Assembly (NCBI RefSeq): GCF_029525575.1
Contig: NZ_JAPDIA010000003.1
Location: forward strand, 1,356,214 to 1,420,213
DNA: 64,000 nucleotides
Source of the DNA: Cohnella rhizosphaerae
GTDB taxonomy: Bacteria; Bacillota; Bacilli; Paenibacillales; Paenibacillaceae
Direction of reading: 5' to 3'
Shown here: one piece after another, positions 30,362 to 39,530 of the stretch
Numbering within the stretch: the first letter of the stretch is position 1
Layout: each line of letters opens with the position of its first letter
Notes under the pieces: model-generated
What the model saw: only the letters and a program-made list of their open reading frames with translations
Told to the model about the DNA's origin: nothing
The model's database searches: none
Translations under genes and position numbers: made by a program

Positions 30362-31412
30362 TCAGTCCATCGGCAGCTCGAGCGCGAAGCGATAGTCGCC
30401 GTCGCGGTACGTCAGCCCGAGCCGGCCGCCGTGCAGGCGCGCGATCTCGCGGGCGATGGACAGGCCGAGTCCGGCGCCGGCCGGTCCGCCGGCGGAAGGC
30501 GCCGGGCTGCGCGCCGCATCGGCCTTGTAGAAGCGCTCGAACAGCCGCGCCTCCTGCTCCGGTCCGATCGGCGCGCCCCGGTTCGCGATCTCGAGCACCG
30601 CCCGGCCGTCCGCGGCCGCCAGCCGCAAGCGCACGACGCCGGGCTTGTCGGCATACTTCAGGGCGTTGGTCAGCAGGTTGTCGATCGCGCGGCTCGCTAG
30701 ACCGGGATCGAGCGTCAGTTCCAGGCCGCCTGCGGGCAGGCTTGCCGCTACCGACAGCCCCTGCTCGGCGGCGAGCGGCTCGAATTCGGCGAGCAGCTGC
30801 CGGACGAGCTCCCGCAGGTCGATCCGCTCGGGGTGCAGGCGGGCTTCGCTGGCGGACAACCGCGTATAGTCGAACAAGTCGTCGATGCGGCTTTTCAGCT
30901 GGATCGCCTTGCTGTGCGTGTTGACAAGGAAGCGCTCGCGCTCCCGCTCGTCCCGGTAAGCACGCCCGCGCAGCAGCTCCAGATAACCCAGCATGCTCGT
31001 GAGCGGCGTGCGCAGATCGTGGGAGATGCCCGTGATCAGCTCGAGCTTGGCCTGTTCGTTCTGCCGCTCCGTTCGGATCCGGGTCTCGAGCTGCTCGGCC
31101 ATGGCGTTGATATGGGCGGCTACGCGTCCGAGCTCGTCCGCGCGTTCGGCCGTCAGGCGATGGTCGAGATCGCCTCCCGCCATCGCGTTCAAGCTGTCTT
31201 CCAGACGCACCAAATAGCGGATGCTGCCGTTCGTCAGGCCGTAGAAAACGCCGAGGAAGCCGGCCGCGAACAGCGCGAACGACAAGGGGGGCGGCGAAGG
31301 CAAAGTAGTGCGGTACACGATGGAGCGCGAAAGGGACGAAATTGCCGGCGAAGAGTCCCCCGGTCAGACTCGCGGCGAACGTCCATAAAATTCGAATTCG
31401 GATGCTTCCCAT
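30362..31412 (-). CDS. Two-component sensor histidine kinase (VanS/PhoR-like), one frame break
   Basis: Membrane kinase, about 349 residues after repair. Two N-terminal helices ('ILWTFAASLTGGLFAG' and 'LSFALFAAGFLGVFYGL') with only a short loop between them suggest sensing in or at the membrane. A HAMP domain follows ('EDSLNAMAGGDLDHRL'), then the His box 'GISHDLRTPLTSMLGYLELL' and the ATPase motifs 'NLLTNALKYADKPG' (N box) and 'GAGLGLSIAREIARLHGG' (G box). The surplus base is in the run at 31286-31291 (C6 in the coding sense). It begins 22 bp after the response regulator ends and is the last gene of a four-gene minus-strand operon. Confidence 0.87.
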
Positions 31413-31434
31413 GCCAATCAAACGGAGAAGCCTT

Positions 31435-32124
31435 TTATTTTTCGATTTTATAGCCGACACCCCACACCGTCTTAATATAACGGGGATCCCGCGGAGGATC
31501 CCCGAGCTTGTCGCGGATGTTGCGGATGTGCACCATGACGGTATTGTCGCCGAAGCCGCGGGCTTCCTTCCAGACGCGCTCGTAAATCTGGTCCGCGTGA
31601 AACACCTGGCCCCGATGCGTGGCCAGCAGCGCCAGAATCGCGAATTCAAGCGGCGTGAGCGAGATCTCCTCGCCCCGCAGGGTCGCCCGGTGCTGCGGAA
31701 TATCGAGCGTCAGATCCTGAATCTCGATGAGGGACGACGGCTCCCGGCCGTTCCCGATGCTCTGCCGCCGCAGTTGGGCGCGCACGCGCGCCATGAGCGC
31801 GAGCGGGCTGAACGGCTTGGCGACGTAGTCGTCCGCGCCGATGGACAGGCCCGCGATCACGTCGATGTCGGCTTCCTTGGCCGACAGCATGATGATCGGG
31901 ACGTCGGAGCGCTTGCGGAGCGCGATGCATGTCTCGATGCCGTCCATCCGCGGCATCATGACGTCCAGAATGACGAGCTTGACCGGCTCGCTGCCGAACG
32001 CCTCGAGCGCCTGTGCGCCGTCCTCCGCCTCCAGCACGCGATAGCCTTCGTTGCGCAAATATACGTGGACGACGTCCCGGATCTCCGGGTCGTCGTCCAC
32101 CACCATTATCGTGCCGTTATTCAT
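31435..32124 (-). CDS. OmpR/VanR-type response regulator
   Basis: Intact 229-residue regulator. Receiver domain with 'VVDDDPEI', phosphoacceptor D54 ('VILDVMMPRMDG') and 'VAKPFSP'. C-terminal winged helix with 'ISLTPLEFAILALLATHRG', 'VMVHIRNIRDKLGD' and the usual ending 'IKTVWGVGYKIEK'. Its start overlaps the end of the DedA gene by 8 bp, so translation is coupled. Paired with the following kinase. Confidence 0.94.
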   Translation of the reverse strand: MNNGTIMVVDDDPEIRDVVHVYLRNEGYRVLEAEDGAQALEAFGSEPVKLVILDVMMPRMDGIETCIALRKRSDVPIIMLSAKEADIDVIAGLSIGADDYVAKPFSPLALMARVRAQLRRQSIGNGREPSSLIEIQDLTLDIPQHRATLRGEEISLTPLEFAILALLATHRGQVFHADQIYERVWKEARGFGDNTVMVHIRNIRDKLGDPPRDPRYIKTVWGVGYKIEK

Positions 32125-32713
32125 GGGCCGGCATTCCTCTCCTGATGATGACGTACGACGCCGTCAGCGCAAACGCCAGCCACAGCGCCTGCGGACCGTG
32201 CCGCTGCGCGAAACCGGCGATCCGCCCGGCCTGCCCGCCAAGGGCAAGCCCCGAAGCGAAGCAGAGACAGGTCCAGAGTGCGCCCGCGGGATAGGCGAAC
32301 AGGGCGAAGCGGCGGTATGGCATGCGGCTCGCGCCAGCCGTGAACGGCAGCAGATGGCGGACGACCGGCAGGAAGTAGCTGAAGCAGAGCGCGAGGCTGC
32401 CGTGCCGCGCGATCATGCCGCTCGCGGCCGCCGCGTACTTCGCCCTTCGCCCGTGTCGCGCGAACCGCCCCAGCACGGCGGGACCGGCGATTCTCCCCAT
32501 ATAATAGCTAAAGGTCAAACCCGAGGCAACGCCGAGCGCCGCGCAGGCAAGCGCCGGCAGCGGAGCGAGCAGGCCCGTGCCCGCGGCGGCCCCGCCTGCG
32601 ACGACGATCGCCTCGTTCGGGATCGGCAGGCTGATCATGCCGAGCCAAAGCGCGAAGAACAGCGCGGCGTAGCCGAATTGCTCGATATAAGGGAGGAACG
32701 GAAGGTGGCTCAT
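32117..32713 (-). CDS. DedA family membrane protein
   Basis: Intact 198-residue membrane protein of the DedA/SNARE-associated family, members of which act as phospholipid (undecaprenyl-phosphate or phosphatidylethanolamine) translocases. Visible are 'PIPNEAIVVAGGAAAG' with the conserved acidic residue, 'SYYMGRIAGPAVL' and the signature 'FSYFLPVVRHLLPFTAGASR', where Arg and the Gly-Ala-Ser/Arg motif are typical. The start codon overlaps the stop of the methyltransferase gene as ATGA, and the end overlaps the response regulator gene. The context suggests regulated envelope or lipid homeostasis. Confidence 0.9.
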   Translation of the reverse strand: MSHLPFLPYIEQFGYAALFFALWLGMISLPIPNEAIVVAGGAAAGTGLLAPLPALACAALGVASGLTFSYYMGRIAGPAVLGRFARHGRRAKYAAAASGMIARHGSLALCFSYFLPVVRHLLPFTAGASRMPYRRFALFAYPAGALWTCLCFASGLALGGQAGRIAGFAQRHGPQALWLAFALTASYVIIRRGMPAHE

Positions 32714-33295
32714 GGCCGTCTCCCCGCTTCATCCCTTTTTTCGCACACGTACACGAACGCCGGCGGCAAATTAAGCGGCACGAAGCGGATGCGCTGGATA
32801 TCGAGCCGCCGGGCCAGCTGTCCGCGCATCTGGAGCGAATACTGGAAGGCTACGAACAGGCCGCCCGGCTTCAGCGAATCGACGATCTGTGCGAGCAGCC
32901 GGTCCCGCAGCGGCTTGCGGAAAGTTGAAGAACGGCAGGCCGCTCACGATGGCGTCCAGCCCGCCGCTCCCGTCGCGTCTCAGCGTATCCGCCATGCCGG
33001 CTGCGTCGCTGAAGCAGCGGAAGTTCGGAAAGCGCTCGCGGAGCCGCCGCCGCATCGCGGCGTCCTTTTCGAACAGATAGACGCTTGTGCCCGGCTCCCG
33101 CCGCCGCGCGATCTCCCGCGTGATCGCGCCCGTCCCCGATCCGAGCTCCGCCACGGCTCGCGCCTTGCCCCAGTCGATCTCCCGGGCCATTGCCCGCGCC
33201 AGGCGGACGGAGCTTGGCACGAGACTGCCGACCTGCCCCGGATTCTCCATGAACTTGCGCGCGAACGCGCGGCTCTCCTCGTCGAACAGTCCCAT
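32710..33295 (-). CDS. Class I SAM methyltransferase, phospholipid N-methyltransferase/RsmA-like (one frame break)
   Basis: Repaired protein of about 194 residues. 'ENPGQVGSLVPSSVRLARAM' resembles the N-terminus of PmtA-like phospholipid N-methyltransferases; 'AVAELGSGTGAITREIA' is the SAM-binding loop, and 'DAIVSGLPFFNF' the active-site strand. The frame breaks at the GG pair 32919-32920; dropping one base restores 'FFNFRKPLRDRLLAQIVDSL' and a normal C-terminus ending at TGA (32710-32712). It is the first gene of the minus-strand operon, with AAGGAGG before its ATG and a possible TTGACG -35 further upstream. Target could be a lipid or a small molecule. Confidence 0.8.
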
Positions 33296-33477
33296 TTCCG
33301 CTCGTCCTCCTTCTGTTTGTCGGTCTTCAGCTTAACCGTCAAAAATAAGGCGCGAGGAAGGAGACTTCTAAAGGTTTTCTAAAGATTCTGCAGGGATTTG
33401 AAACGGATTCGATACGGATGCAATCCGATGCAATCCGATGCGGTCCGATGCGGTACAGAATCGGCTCGAACGGATGA

Positions 33478-33785
33478 TGTGAGGCGGTAGGTAGAGTAAC
33501 TTTTTGCTCTTACGGCACCAAATTGACCGTAACGTGAGGCTGTAGGGTAACTTTTGCTCTTACAGCACCAAATTGACCGTGATGTGAGGCTGTAGAGTAA
33601 CTTTTTGCTCTTACAGCACCAAATTGACCGTGATGTGAGGCTGTAGAGTAACTTTTTGCCCTTACGGCACCAAATTGACCGTGATGTGAGGCTGTAGAGT
33701 AACTTTTTGCCCTTACGGCACCAAATTGACCGTGATGTGAGGCGGTAGAGTAACTTTTTGCTCTTACAGCACCACATTGCCCGCA
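33478..33785. repeat. Array 2: six tandem copies of a 51-bp hairpin unit
   Basis: GTAACTTTTTGC-type cores recur at 33496, 33547, 33597, 33648, 33699 and 33750: steps of 51 bp, with a single 50-bp step where the T run is one shorter. Each unit contains an imperfect inverted repeat, CTGTAGAG ... CTCTTACAG, around an AAC-T5-G loop, then the conserved ACCAAATTGACCGTGATG. As in array 1, the length divisible by 3 leaves minus-strand frames open (17-residue peptide repeats), which I regard as spurious. It lies between the minus-strand operon's start and the plus-strand transporter operon. The core is nearly identical to that of array 5. Confidence 0.93.
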
Positions 33786-34063
33786 CAAAGAGCCTGTAGC
33801 GACCGCTGTGCCAGGCTGGAAGCCGCCAGGTTAGAATGTTTGCAAAACGATTGCTCGAACGGCCCGGAAATCCGGTCCGATTTCCCGTTTGCGAACCCGA
33901 TTTCCGGATTCAGAACCTTGACGAACCTGCGCCGCCGCGGGCTTTTTCCGCATTCAGAACACCGTTTCCGCCTCGCTTCCTCATCCAGAACTATACAGAC
34001 CGCTCCGGCGCGACCTAAGCTTGGGACATCGCCAATCAAACGCAGCCAGCAAGAGAGGAGAAG
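33786..34063. other. Intergenic leader between array 2 and the transporter operon
   Basis: No gene is seen in these 278 bp. They contain an inverted repeat GGAAATC-N6-GATTTCC (33866-33872 / 33879-33885), a further copy of GATTTCC close downstream (33908-33914), and a possible -10 box TATACA near 33995 without a good -35. A poor cre-like stretch (around 33841-33855) has too many mismatches to call. The promoter of the transporter operon is probably here. Confidence 0.4.
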
Positions 34064-34984
34064 GTGTTCCAAGTGCCGATCGTGAGAGAAATCGTACGCA
34101 ACAAATATTTATACGTGCTCGCGCTGCCCGGTCTGCTGTTCCTGATCGTGTTCGCCTACGTGCCCATGGCGGGTCATCTGATCGCGTTCAAAAAATACAG
34201 GCTCGCCGACGGGCTGTGGGGGAGCGAGTGGGTCGGCTTCGACAATTTCAAGTTTTTCTTCATGAGCAGCGACTGGTACAAGGTGACGTTTAACACGGTG
34301 TTTCTGAACGGACTGTTTATCGTCTGCGGCCTTGGCATCGCGCTGCTTCTGGCGATCTTCCTGAACGAGATTCAGAGCCGGCTTTACAAAAAGATCGCGC
34401 AGTCGCTCATCTTCCTGCCCTACTTCATCTCGTGGCTGGTCGTCAGCATGATGACGTTCGCCTTCCTCAATACGACGGACGGCATCCTGAACCGCTTGCT
34501 GATCGACAACGGGATGGACCCGCAGAACTGGTACCTGAAGCCGAGTATCTGGCCGGGCGTGCTGACGTTCATCTACGTCTGGAAATTCGCCGGTTATTAT
34601 TCGATCATCTTCCTCGCGGCGATCACGGGCATCTCGGGCGAATATTACGAGAGCGCCAAGATCGACGGTGCGACTAGGTTCCAGCAGATCATCCACATTA
34701 CGATTCCGCTCATCCGCAACGTGCTGATCGTGCTGGCGCTGCTCGGCGTGGGACGGATTTTCTACGGCGACTTCGGCATGATCTACGGCATCGTCGGCGA
34801 CACCGCGCCGCTCTATCCGACGACGGACGTCATCGATACGTACTCTTACCGGGCGCTGCGTCAGCTGGGCGACTTTAGCAAGTCCTCGGCCATCATTATG
34901 TACCAGTCGGTGATGGGGCTCGTGACGATCGTAATCTTTAACGCCATCGCCAGACGAATCGACAAAGACTCCAGCTTATTTTAA
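34064..34984 (+). CDS. ABC sugar transporter permease, LplB type
   Basis: Intact 306-residue permease; GTG start with GAGAGGAGAAG just upstream. Six hydrophobic segments, first 'YLYVLALPGLLFLIVFAYVP'; EAA loop 'ESAKIDGATRFQQIIHITIP'. Ends with 'AIARRIDKDSSLF', the usual LplB-type C-terminus. Pairs with the next permease 37 bp downstream to form the membrane channel of a second CUT1 importer; no ATPase gene nearby. Confidence 0.92.
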   Translation: MFQVPIVREIVRNKYLYVLALPGLLFLIVFAYVPMAGHLIAFKKYRLADGLWGSEWVGFDNFKFFFMSSDWYKVTFNTVFLNGLFIVCGLGIALLLAIFLNEIQSRLYKKIAQSLIFLPYFISWLVVSMMTFAFLNTTDGILNRLLIDNGMDPQNWYLKPSIWPGVLTFIYVWKFAGYYSIIFLAAITGISGEYYESAKIDGATRFQQIIHITIPLIRNVLIVLALLGVGRIFYGDFGMIYGIVGDTAPLYPTTDVIDTYSYRALRQLGDFSKSSAIIMYQSVMGLVTIVIFNAIARRIDKDSSLF

Positions 34985-35021
34985 AATCCGGATTTTTCCG
35001 ATAGAAAGGCGGCAATCACGC

Positions 35022-35969
35022 ATGGAAAGCTCTATCACCCAGGCGCAAACGGGCAAGCTTGGCCGGGCCGGCAAGGCCGTCAAAATCAAGGCGGACCGCT
35101 CCCCGTCGGAAAAGGCGTTCGTGGGCTTCATCTACGCCTTCACCGGACTGTTCGCGCTCGTCTGCCTGCTGCCCTTCTGGATCGTGGCGATCAACTCGTT
35201 CGCCGACGAGTCCGCGATCAAGCGTTACGGCTACCAGCTGATCCCTAAAATTTTCTCCGCCGGCGCCTATGAGTTCTTATTCCGCGGCAAGCAGGTGGCC
35301 AGCAGCTACATGGTCTCGACGACCGTCACGGTGGCCGGCACCGTGCTGGCCGTACTGATCACGGCCATGTACGCCTACGTGCTCGCGCATCCGAAAGTGA
35401 AGTACCGCAGCGCGCTGTCCTTCCTGACCTATTTCACGATGATCTTCGGCGCGGGTCTGGTCGGGTTCTATATTCTGATCGCCAACTGGCTCCATCTGAA
35501 GGACACGCTCTGGGCGCTTATCCTGCCGTACCTGCTCAACCCCTTCTTCGCCTTCATCATGGTTTCGTTTTTCCGGACGCTGCCTTACGAGATCAACGAG
35601 GCCGCGACCGTGGACGGCGCGAACGATCTGCGGATCTTCTTCGGCATCATCCTGCCGATCTCGAAGCCGGTCATCGCGACCGTGGGCCTGTTTTACGCGC
35701 TGCAGTACTGGAACGACTTTTTCCTCGCGCTCCTGTTCATCGACGATTACAAGCTGCATCCGCTGCAGATCATGATCCGCCAGCTTATCTCCAACATCAA
35801 CATCGGCGCTTACGTGGGCGGCAGCCAGACGAACTACGGACAGCCCCTGCCGACCTACAGCGTGCAGCTCGCGACCGTATGCGTCACGATCGGCCCGATT
35901 TTCCTGCTGTATCCGTTTATTCAGCGATATTTCGTCAAGGGCATTACAATCGGCGCGCTGAAAGGTTAG
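35022..35969 (+). CDS. ABC sugar transporter permease, YtcP/AraQ type
   Basis: Intact 315-residue permease with an extended N-terminal cytoplasmic tail rich in Lys/Arg/Gly (first ~25 residues). Six membrane segments from 'FVGFIYAFTGLFALVCLLPF'; EAA loop 'EAATVDGANDLRIFFGIILP'; typical end 'QRYFVKGITIGALKG'. The ribosome site GAAAGGCGG precedes the ATG. Second subunit of the importer with its two neighbours. Confidence 0.92.
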   Translation: MESSITQAQTGKLGRAGKAVKIKADRSPSEKAFVGFIYAFTGLFALVCLLPFWIVAINSFADESAIKRYGYQLIPKIFSAGAYEFLFRGKQVASSYMVSTTVTVAGTVLAVLITAMYAYVLAHPKVKYRSALSFLTYFTMIFGAGLVGFYILIANWLHLKDTLWALILPYLLNPFFAFIMVSFFRTLPYEINEAATVDGANDLRIFFGIILPISKPVIATVGLFYALQYWNDFFLALLFIDDYKLHPLQIMIRQLISNINIGAYVGGSQTNYGQPLPTYSVQLATVCVTIGPIFLLYPFIQRYFVKGITIGALKG

Positions 35970-36028
35970 TCTTGATTCGGAGACATCCGGTTGAGAATAG
36001 ATCACCACCACTCTAGGAGGTCACAGCA

Positions 36029-37618
36029 ATGAAAACCAGAAAAAGCCTGACCGCGCTCATGATCGCTTCGGCCTTCGCGGCTACGCTCGCCGGCTGCAGC
36101 TCCAAATCGAACGACTCGAATGGGGAAGGCGCCGGCAGCGCTTCGTCCACGGCCCCGGCCTCATCCTCGGCAGTGTCCGACGGGAGCAAGACGACCAAGC
36201 TGGACCCGGTGACGCTCAAGATCGTCATGCCGGGCGACCGGCCCGCGGACATGGACGTCATTATCAAAGAAGCCGAGAAACGTATGGCCGACAATATCAA
36301 CGTCAAGCTCGACCTGGTGTTCGTGCCCTGGTCGGATCTCGCGCAGAAGACGCAGGTCATGCTCGCATCGGGCGAAAATGTCGATTTAATTTTCGACGCG
36401 CCGTGGCTCCATATGGAGCAGATGATCAGCGCCGGCTACTACGAGCCGATGGACGACCTGCTGCAGCAATACGGGCAGGACGCGATCAAGGTGCGCTCGC
36501 AGCAGATGTTCGACGCCAACAAGTTCCAGGGCAAGATTTACGGCCTGCCCTTGGGCAACACGCACCTGGCCGGCCGGACGTATCTCGTCCGCAAGGACTT
36601 GCGCGAGAAGTACGGGCTGCAGCCGATCAAAACCTACGACGAACTGATTCAATACGCTTACAAGGTCAAGGAAAACGAAAAAGACGTCATCCCGCTGCTC
36701 GCTTACGGTCAGGGCGCTTCGACGGACCAGGCCTGGGGCGCATTCCGTTCCTTCATGGAATACGATCCGCAGTTCATCAAGTCCGACGCGCTCGGCCAGA
36801 GCCTCGTGCTCTACTACAAAAACAACGACGGCAAGGTTTACAACCTGTTCGACGAAATGGAGCCGACGATCTGGTCATGGGTCCAGGACGCCAGAAAGCT
36901 GTACACGGACGGCTTGATCCACCCGGACGTGCTGGCGCTCAAGGACATCGACTCGGTCATCAACTCGGGCAAGGTAGGCGCGGCCGTGTACAACGAATTC
37001 GGCGTTCCGTCCAGCCTGAACACGGCGCTTGCCAAGAACGTTCCGGGCGCGGAGCTGGAGGCGGTCACCTTCGTGAAGATGGAGAAGGGCGCGAACATCA
37101 CCAACTTCAAGCAGGCGAACTTCCAGGCGATTCCGAAGGTCAGCAAAAACAAAGAGCGCGCCATGATGTTCCTCAATTGGACTGCGCAAAAGGAAAATTA
37201 CGACCTGCTCGCCTACGGCATCGAAGGCAAAAACTACGAAGCGGTCGGCGACGACCAGTACAAGCAGATCGGCACCCACTACTCGTATTTCCCGTACGCG
37301 TGGGTCTGGAATCCGACGACCGACCGCCTGAACGCCGGCTTCGACGAGGAGACGATCAAGCACTACCAGTTCAACAAGGACGCCGCGAACCTGACGCCGA
37401 GCATCCTCACCGGCTTCTCGTTTGATCCAACCCCGGTCATGAACGAGATCTCGCTCTACAACGCGACGGAGGCCAAGTACTACAACTCGCTCTTCGACGG
37501 CGTCACCGATCCGGACAGCACGTGGGCTTCGCTGAAGAAGGAGGGCGCGGCCAACGCCAAAAAGATTCAGGTTGAGCTGCAGAAGCAGATCGATGCTTTC
37601 CTGGCGCAGAAGAAGTGA
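36029..37618 (+). CDS. Sugar-binding lipoprotein of ABC importer (LipO/YtcQ type)
   Basis: Intact 529-residue lipoprotein: signal with lipobox Cys23 ('TLAGC'), Ser/Ala-rich linker to residue ~55, then the two-lobed binding fold ('LKIVMPGDRPADMDVIIKEA', 'NKFQGKIYGLPLGNTHLAGR'). AGGAGG lies 6 bp before the ATG. It completes the second transporter (permease, permease, lipoprotein). The 'DSTWASLKKEGAANAKKIQV' C-terminal helix is as expected for the family. Ligand unknown. Confidence 0.92.
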   Translation: MKTRKSLTALMIASAFAATLAGCSSKSNDSNGEGAGSASSTAPASSSAVSDGSKTTKLDPVTLKIVMPGDRPADMDVIIKEAEKRMADNINVKLDLVFVPWSDLAQKTQVMLASGENVDLIFDAPWLHMEQMISAGYYEPMDDLLQQYGQDAIKVRSQQMFDANKFQGKIYGLPLGNTHLAGRTYLVRKDLREKYGLQPIKTYDELIQYAYKVKENEKDVIPLLAYGQGASTDQAWGAFRSFMEYDPQFIKSDALGQSLVLYYKNNDGKVYNLFDEMEPTIWSWVQDARKLYTDGLIHPDVLALKDIDSVINSGKVGAAVYNEFGVPSSLNTALAKNVPGAELEAVTFVKMEKGANITNFKQANFQAIPKVSKNKERAMMFLNWTAQKENYDLLAYGIEGKNYEAVGDDQYKQIGTHYSYFPYAWVWNPTTDRLNAGFDEETIKHYQFNKDAANLTPSILTGFSFDPTPVMNEISLYNATEAKYYNSLFDGVTDPDSTWASLKKEGAANAKKIQVELQKQIDAFLAQKK

Positions 37619-37754
37619 GGCATCGGGAGAGGTAGGCATCGGGGGAATTCGACTGTGAAGCAGTCGCGCAATGGGAAGGGGATTCGGCAGCGGCTCGTGC
37701 CGGGTTCCCTCCGAATTTGAACGGAAGAGAAGGGCGCCAAGGAGGCACAGCCGG

Positions 37755-38748
37755 ATGGAAGGTCCTTGCGTCGCGACGACCGTCGTGGTAAACGGCATCG
37801 AGGGGGTGAGGCTGGAGAACGAATGGCTGATCGCCGTAATTCTGGTAGGCAAGGGCACCGATGTTTGGGAGCTGACATACAAGCCGCTGAACATGCAGCT
37901 GTTGATGAAAACGCGGGACGGCTTGTCGCTCTGCGAGGGGGAGGGATTTGAGGAACAACAGGCTGATGCATTACGCCGAGGGCTATCCGGGTGGCTGGCA
38001 GGAGATTTTGCCGAACCGGGCTTTCTTCGACGGCGGGCGGCAGGAAGTCGGGCGAGAAGTGGAGGGCGAGTCGGCCGGCGTGCCCTGGGCATACGCGGTC
38101 GAGGAAGACGGGGGATCGCGCGTGACGCTGCGCTGCTGGGTGACGCTCCCTTTTACGCCGCTGACGGTAGAAAAGACGCTCTCGCTGGCAGCGGGCGAAA
38201 GCGTTCTGCGCATCGACGAGCGCGTCGTCAACGTCGGGAGGGATGACGTCCATTTTATATGGACGCATCATCCGGCATTCGGCAGCCCGCTGGTGAGCGA
38301 AGGGGCCGAGGTGCTGCTGCCGAAGGGCAGCCGTGCGTTTAACGTGCTGCGTTATGAGCGCGATCGGGAAGCGCCTGCCGCGAGCTTCGAAGAGCCTGTG
38401 GAAGCGGTAAGCTTGCCGAGCGGAAGGAAAAAGAATTTGCGTATGGTGGAACGACCCGTGCCAAACGGCGAAGCCTGCTACATGCCGCTGAAGGATCTCG
38501 AGGAAGGGCTCGCGGGCATTTGCCAACCGGCGCTCAACGTGAAGCTGCTGCTAGAGTGGGACCATCTTACTTTCCCGAGCCTCCGATACTGGTCGAGCAA
38601 CGACAACGAATGGTACACGGTGGCGCTCGAACCGTCGACATCATGGTACTCGGATATCGGCGATTGTATGCGTCACGGCAACTGTATCTCGCTGGCCCCG
38701 CAGGAGGAGCGGAGGTTCTGGCTCAACGTGCGCGTGGAACAGCCTTAG
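37755..38748 (+). CDS. Aldose 1-epimerase (galactose mutarotase)-like protein (one frame break)
   Basis: Repaired protein of about 330 residues, beta-supersandwich fold. ATG 37755 is chosen for its AAGGAGG 10 bp upstream; an in-frame ATG at 37671 lacks one. Motifs: 'GKGTDVWELTYKP', 'GYPGGWQEILPN', 'WTHHPAFGSPL' (catalytic-type His) and 'GNCISLAPQEERRFWL'. The G5 run at 37937-37941 carries the surplus base; repair gives 'CEGRDLRNNRLMHYAEG'. It likely interconverts anomers of the sugar imported by the preceding transporter. It could also be a DUF4432-like relative. Array 3 begins about 30 bp after its stop. Confidence 0.75.
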
Positions 38749-38774
38749 CGCTACTGTGCCGGGGGATAGCGAGG

Positions 38775-39435
38775 CTCGAATAGAAGAACTTTCTTCCTCT
38801 ATTCACACGCTGGCGGCCCGTATGCCCCGCATAGAGGAAGTTTTTTCCGCTACACCCACCGCCGACGGCTCGCAAGCGCCACGTAGAGGAACTTTTTTCC
38901 TCTATGCCACACGCCGGCGGCCCGCATGCTCCGCATAGAGGAACTTTTTTCCTCTATGCCCCACGCCGGCGGCCCGCAAGCCCCGCATAGAGGAGCTTTT
39001 TTCCTCTATGCCCCACGCCGGCGGCTCGCAAGCCCCGCATAGAGGAGCTTTTTTCCTCTATGCCCCACGCCGGCGGCTCGCAAGCCCCGCATAGAGGAGC
39101 TTTCTTCCTCTATTGAACCTAATGTAGCTGATTTGGGAAGCAATAGAGGAACTATCTTCCTCTATACACCACGCTGGCGGCCCGCAAGCGCCACATAGAG
39201 GAACTTTTTTCCTCTATTGACCCAAAGGAAGCTAGTTTGGGAGGCAATAGAGGAACTATCTTCCTCTATGCCTCCCGCCAGCGGCCCGCAAGCTCCGCAT
39301 AGAGGAACTATCTTCCTCTATGCTCCCCGCCAGCGGCCCGCAAGCCCCGCATAGAGGAGTTTTTTTCCTCTAACTATTAAGCCCCTCGCCAGCGGCTCGC
39401 AAGCGCCGCATAGAGGAACTTTCTTGCTCTATGCC
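38775..39435. repeat. Array 3: thirteen tandem copies of a 52-bp hairpin unit
   Basis: TAGAGGAAC-type cores recur at 38884, 38936, 38988, 39040, 39092, 39144, 39196, 39248, 39300 and 39352, each exactly 52 bp apart, with two diverged copies before and one after (the last step is 59 bp). The typical unit has a perfect 10-bp inverted repeat, CATAGAGGAA-CTTTT-TTCCTCTATG, followed by a GC-rich spacer like CCCCACGCCGGCGG and CCCGCAAGCCCCG. Loop variants are CTTTT, CTATC and CTTTC; the arms stay almost constant. The array fills the whole gap between the mutarotase-like gene and the leader of the large secreted enzyme. No coding potential; small frames inside it are chance. Confidence 0.95.
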
Positions 39436-39474
39436 CCTGCCGACGTTGAAGTCGGCAGCTCCCTCGACAATAAT

Positions 39475-39488
39475 CGTAAGCGCTTTCC
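39475..39488 (+). promoter_or_regulatory. cre-like site upstream of the secreted enzyme gene
   Basis: CGTAAGCGCTTTCC matches the cre consensus in 10 of 12 informative positions, with mismatches only at the two ends, and keeps the central palindrome AAGCGCTT. It lies 56 bp before the ATG at 39531, just past array 3. A short hairpin (GCCGAC-GTTGAA-GTCGGC, 39439-39456) separates the two. Confidence 0.55.
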
Positions 39489-39530
39489 TCGGCAATTCGC
39501 AGCATCCATTCATGAGGAGGTTAACCGAAA

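Noticed and set aside
33379..33788. Open frames on the minus strand over array 2
   Set aside because: Same artefact of a period divisible by three; overlapping frames are both open and neither has a start signal.
33841..33855. cre-like site between array 2 and the second transporter operon
   Set aside because: Four mismatches at fixed positions, so not distinguishable from chance, unlike the sites at 11064, 39475 and 46262.
38775..39435. CRISPR array
   Set aside because: Both halves of each unit are repeated, so there are no unique spacers; the unit is a hairpin tandem repeat and no cas gene is present.
38775..39435. Tandem intrinsic terminators
   Set aside because: The T-run is in the loop rather than after the 3' arm, and a GC-rich spacer follows, so standard release is not expected; a transcription effect by another route remains possible.
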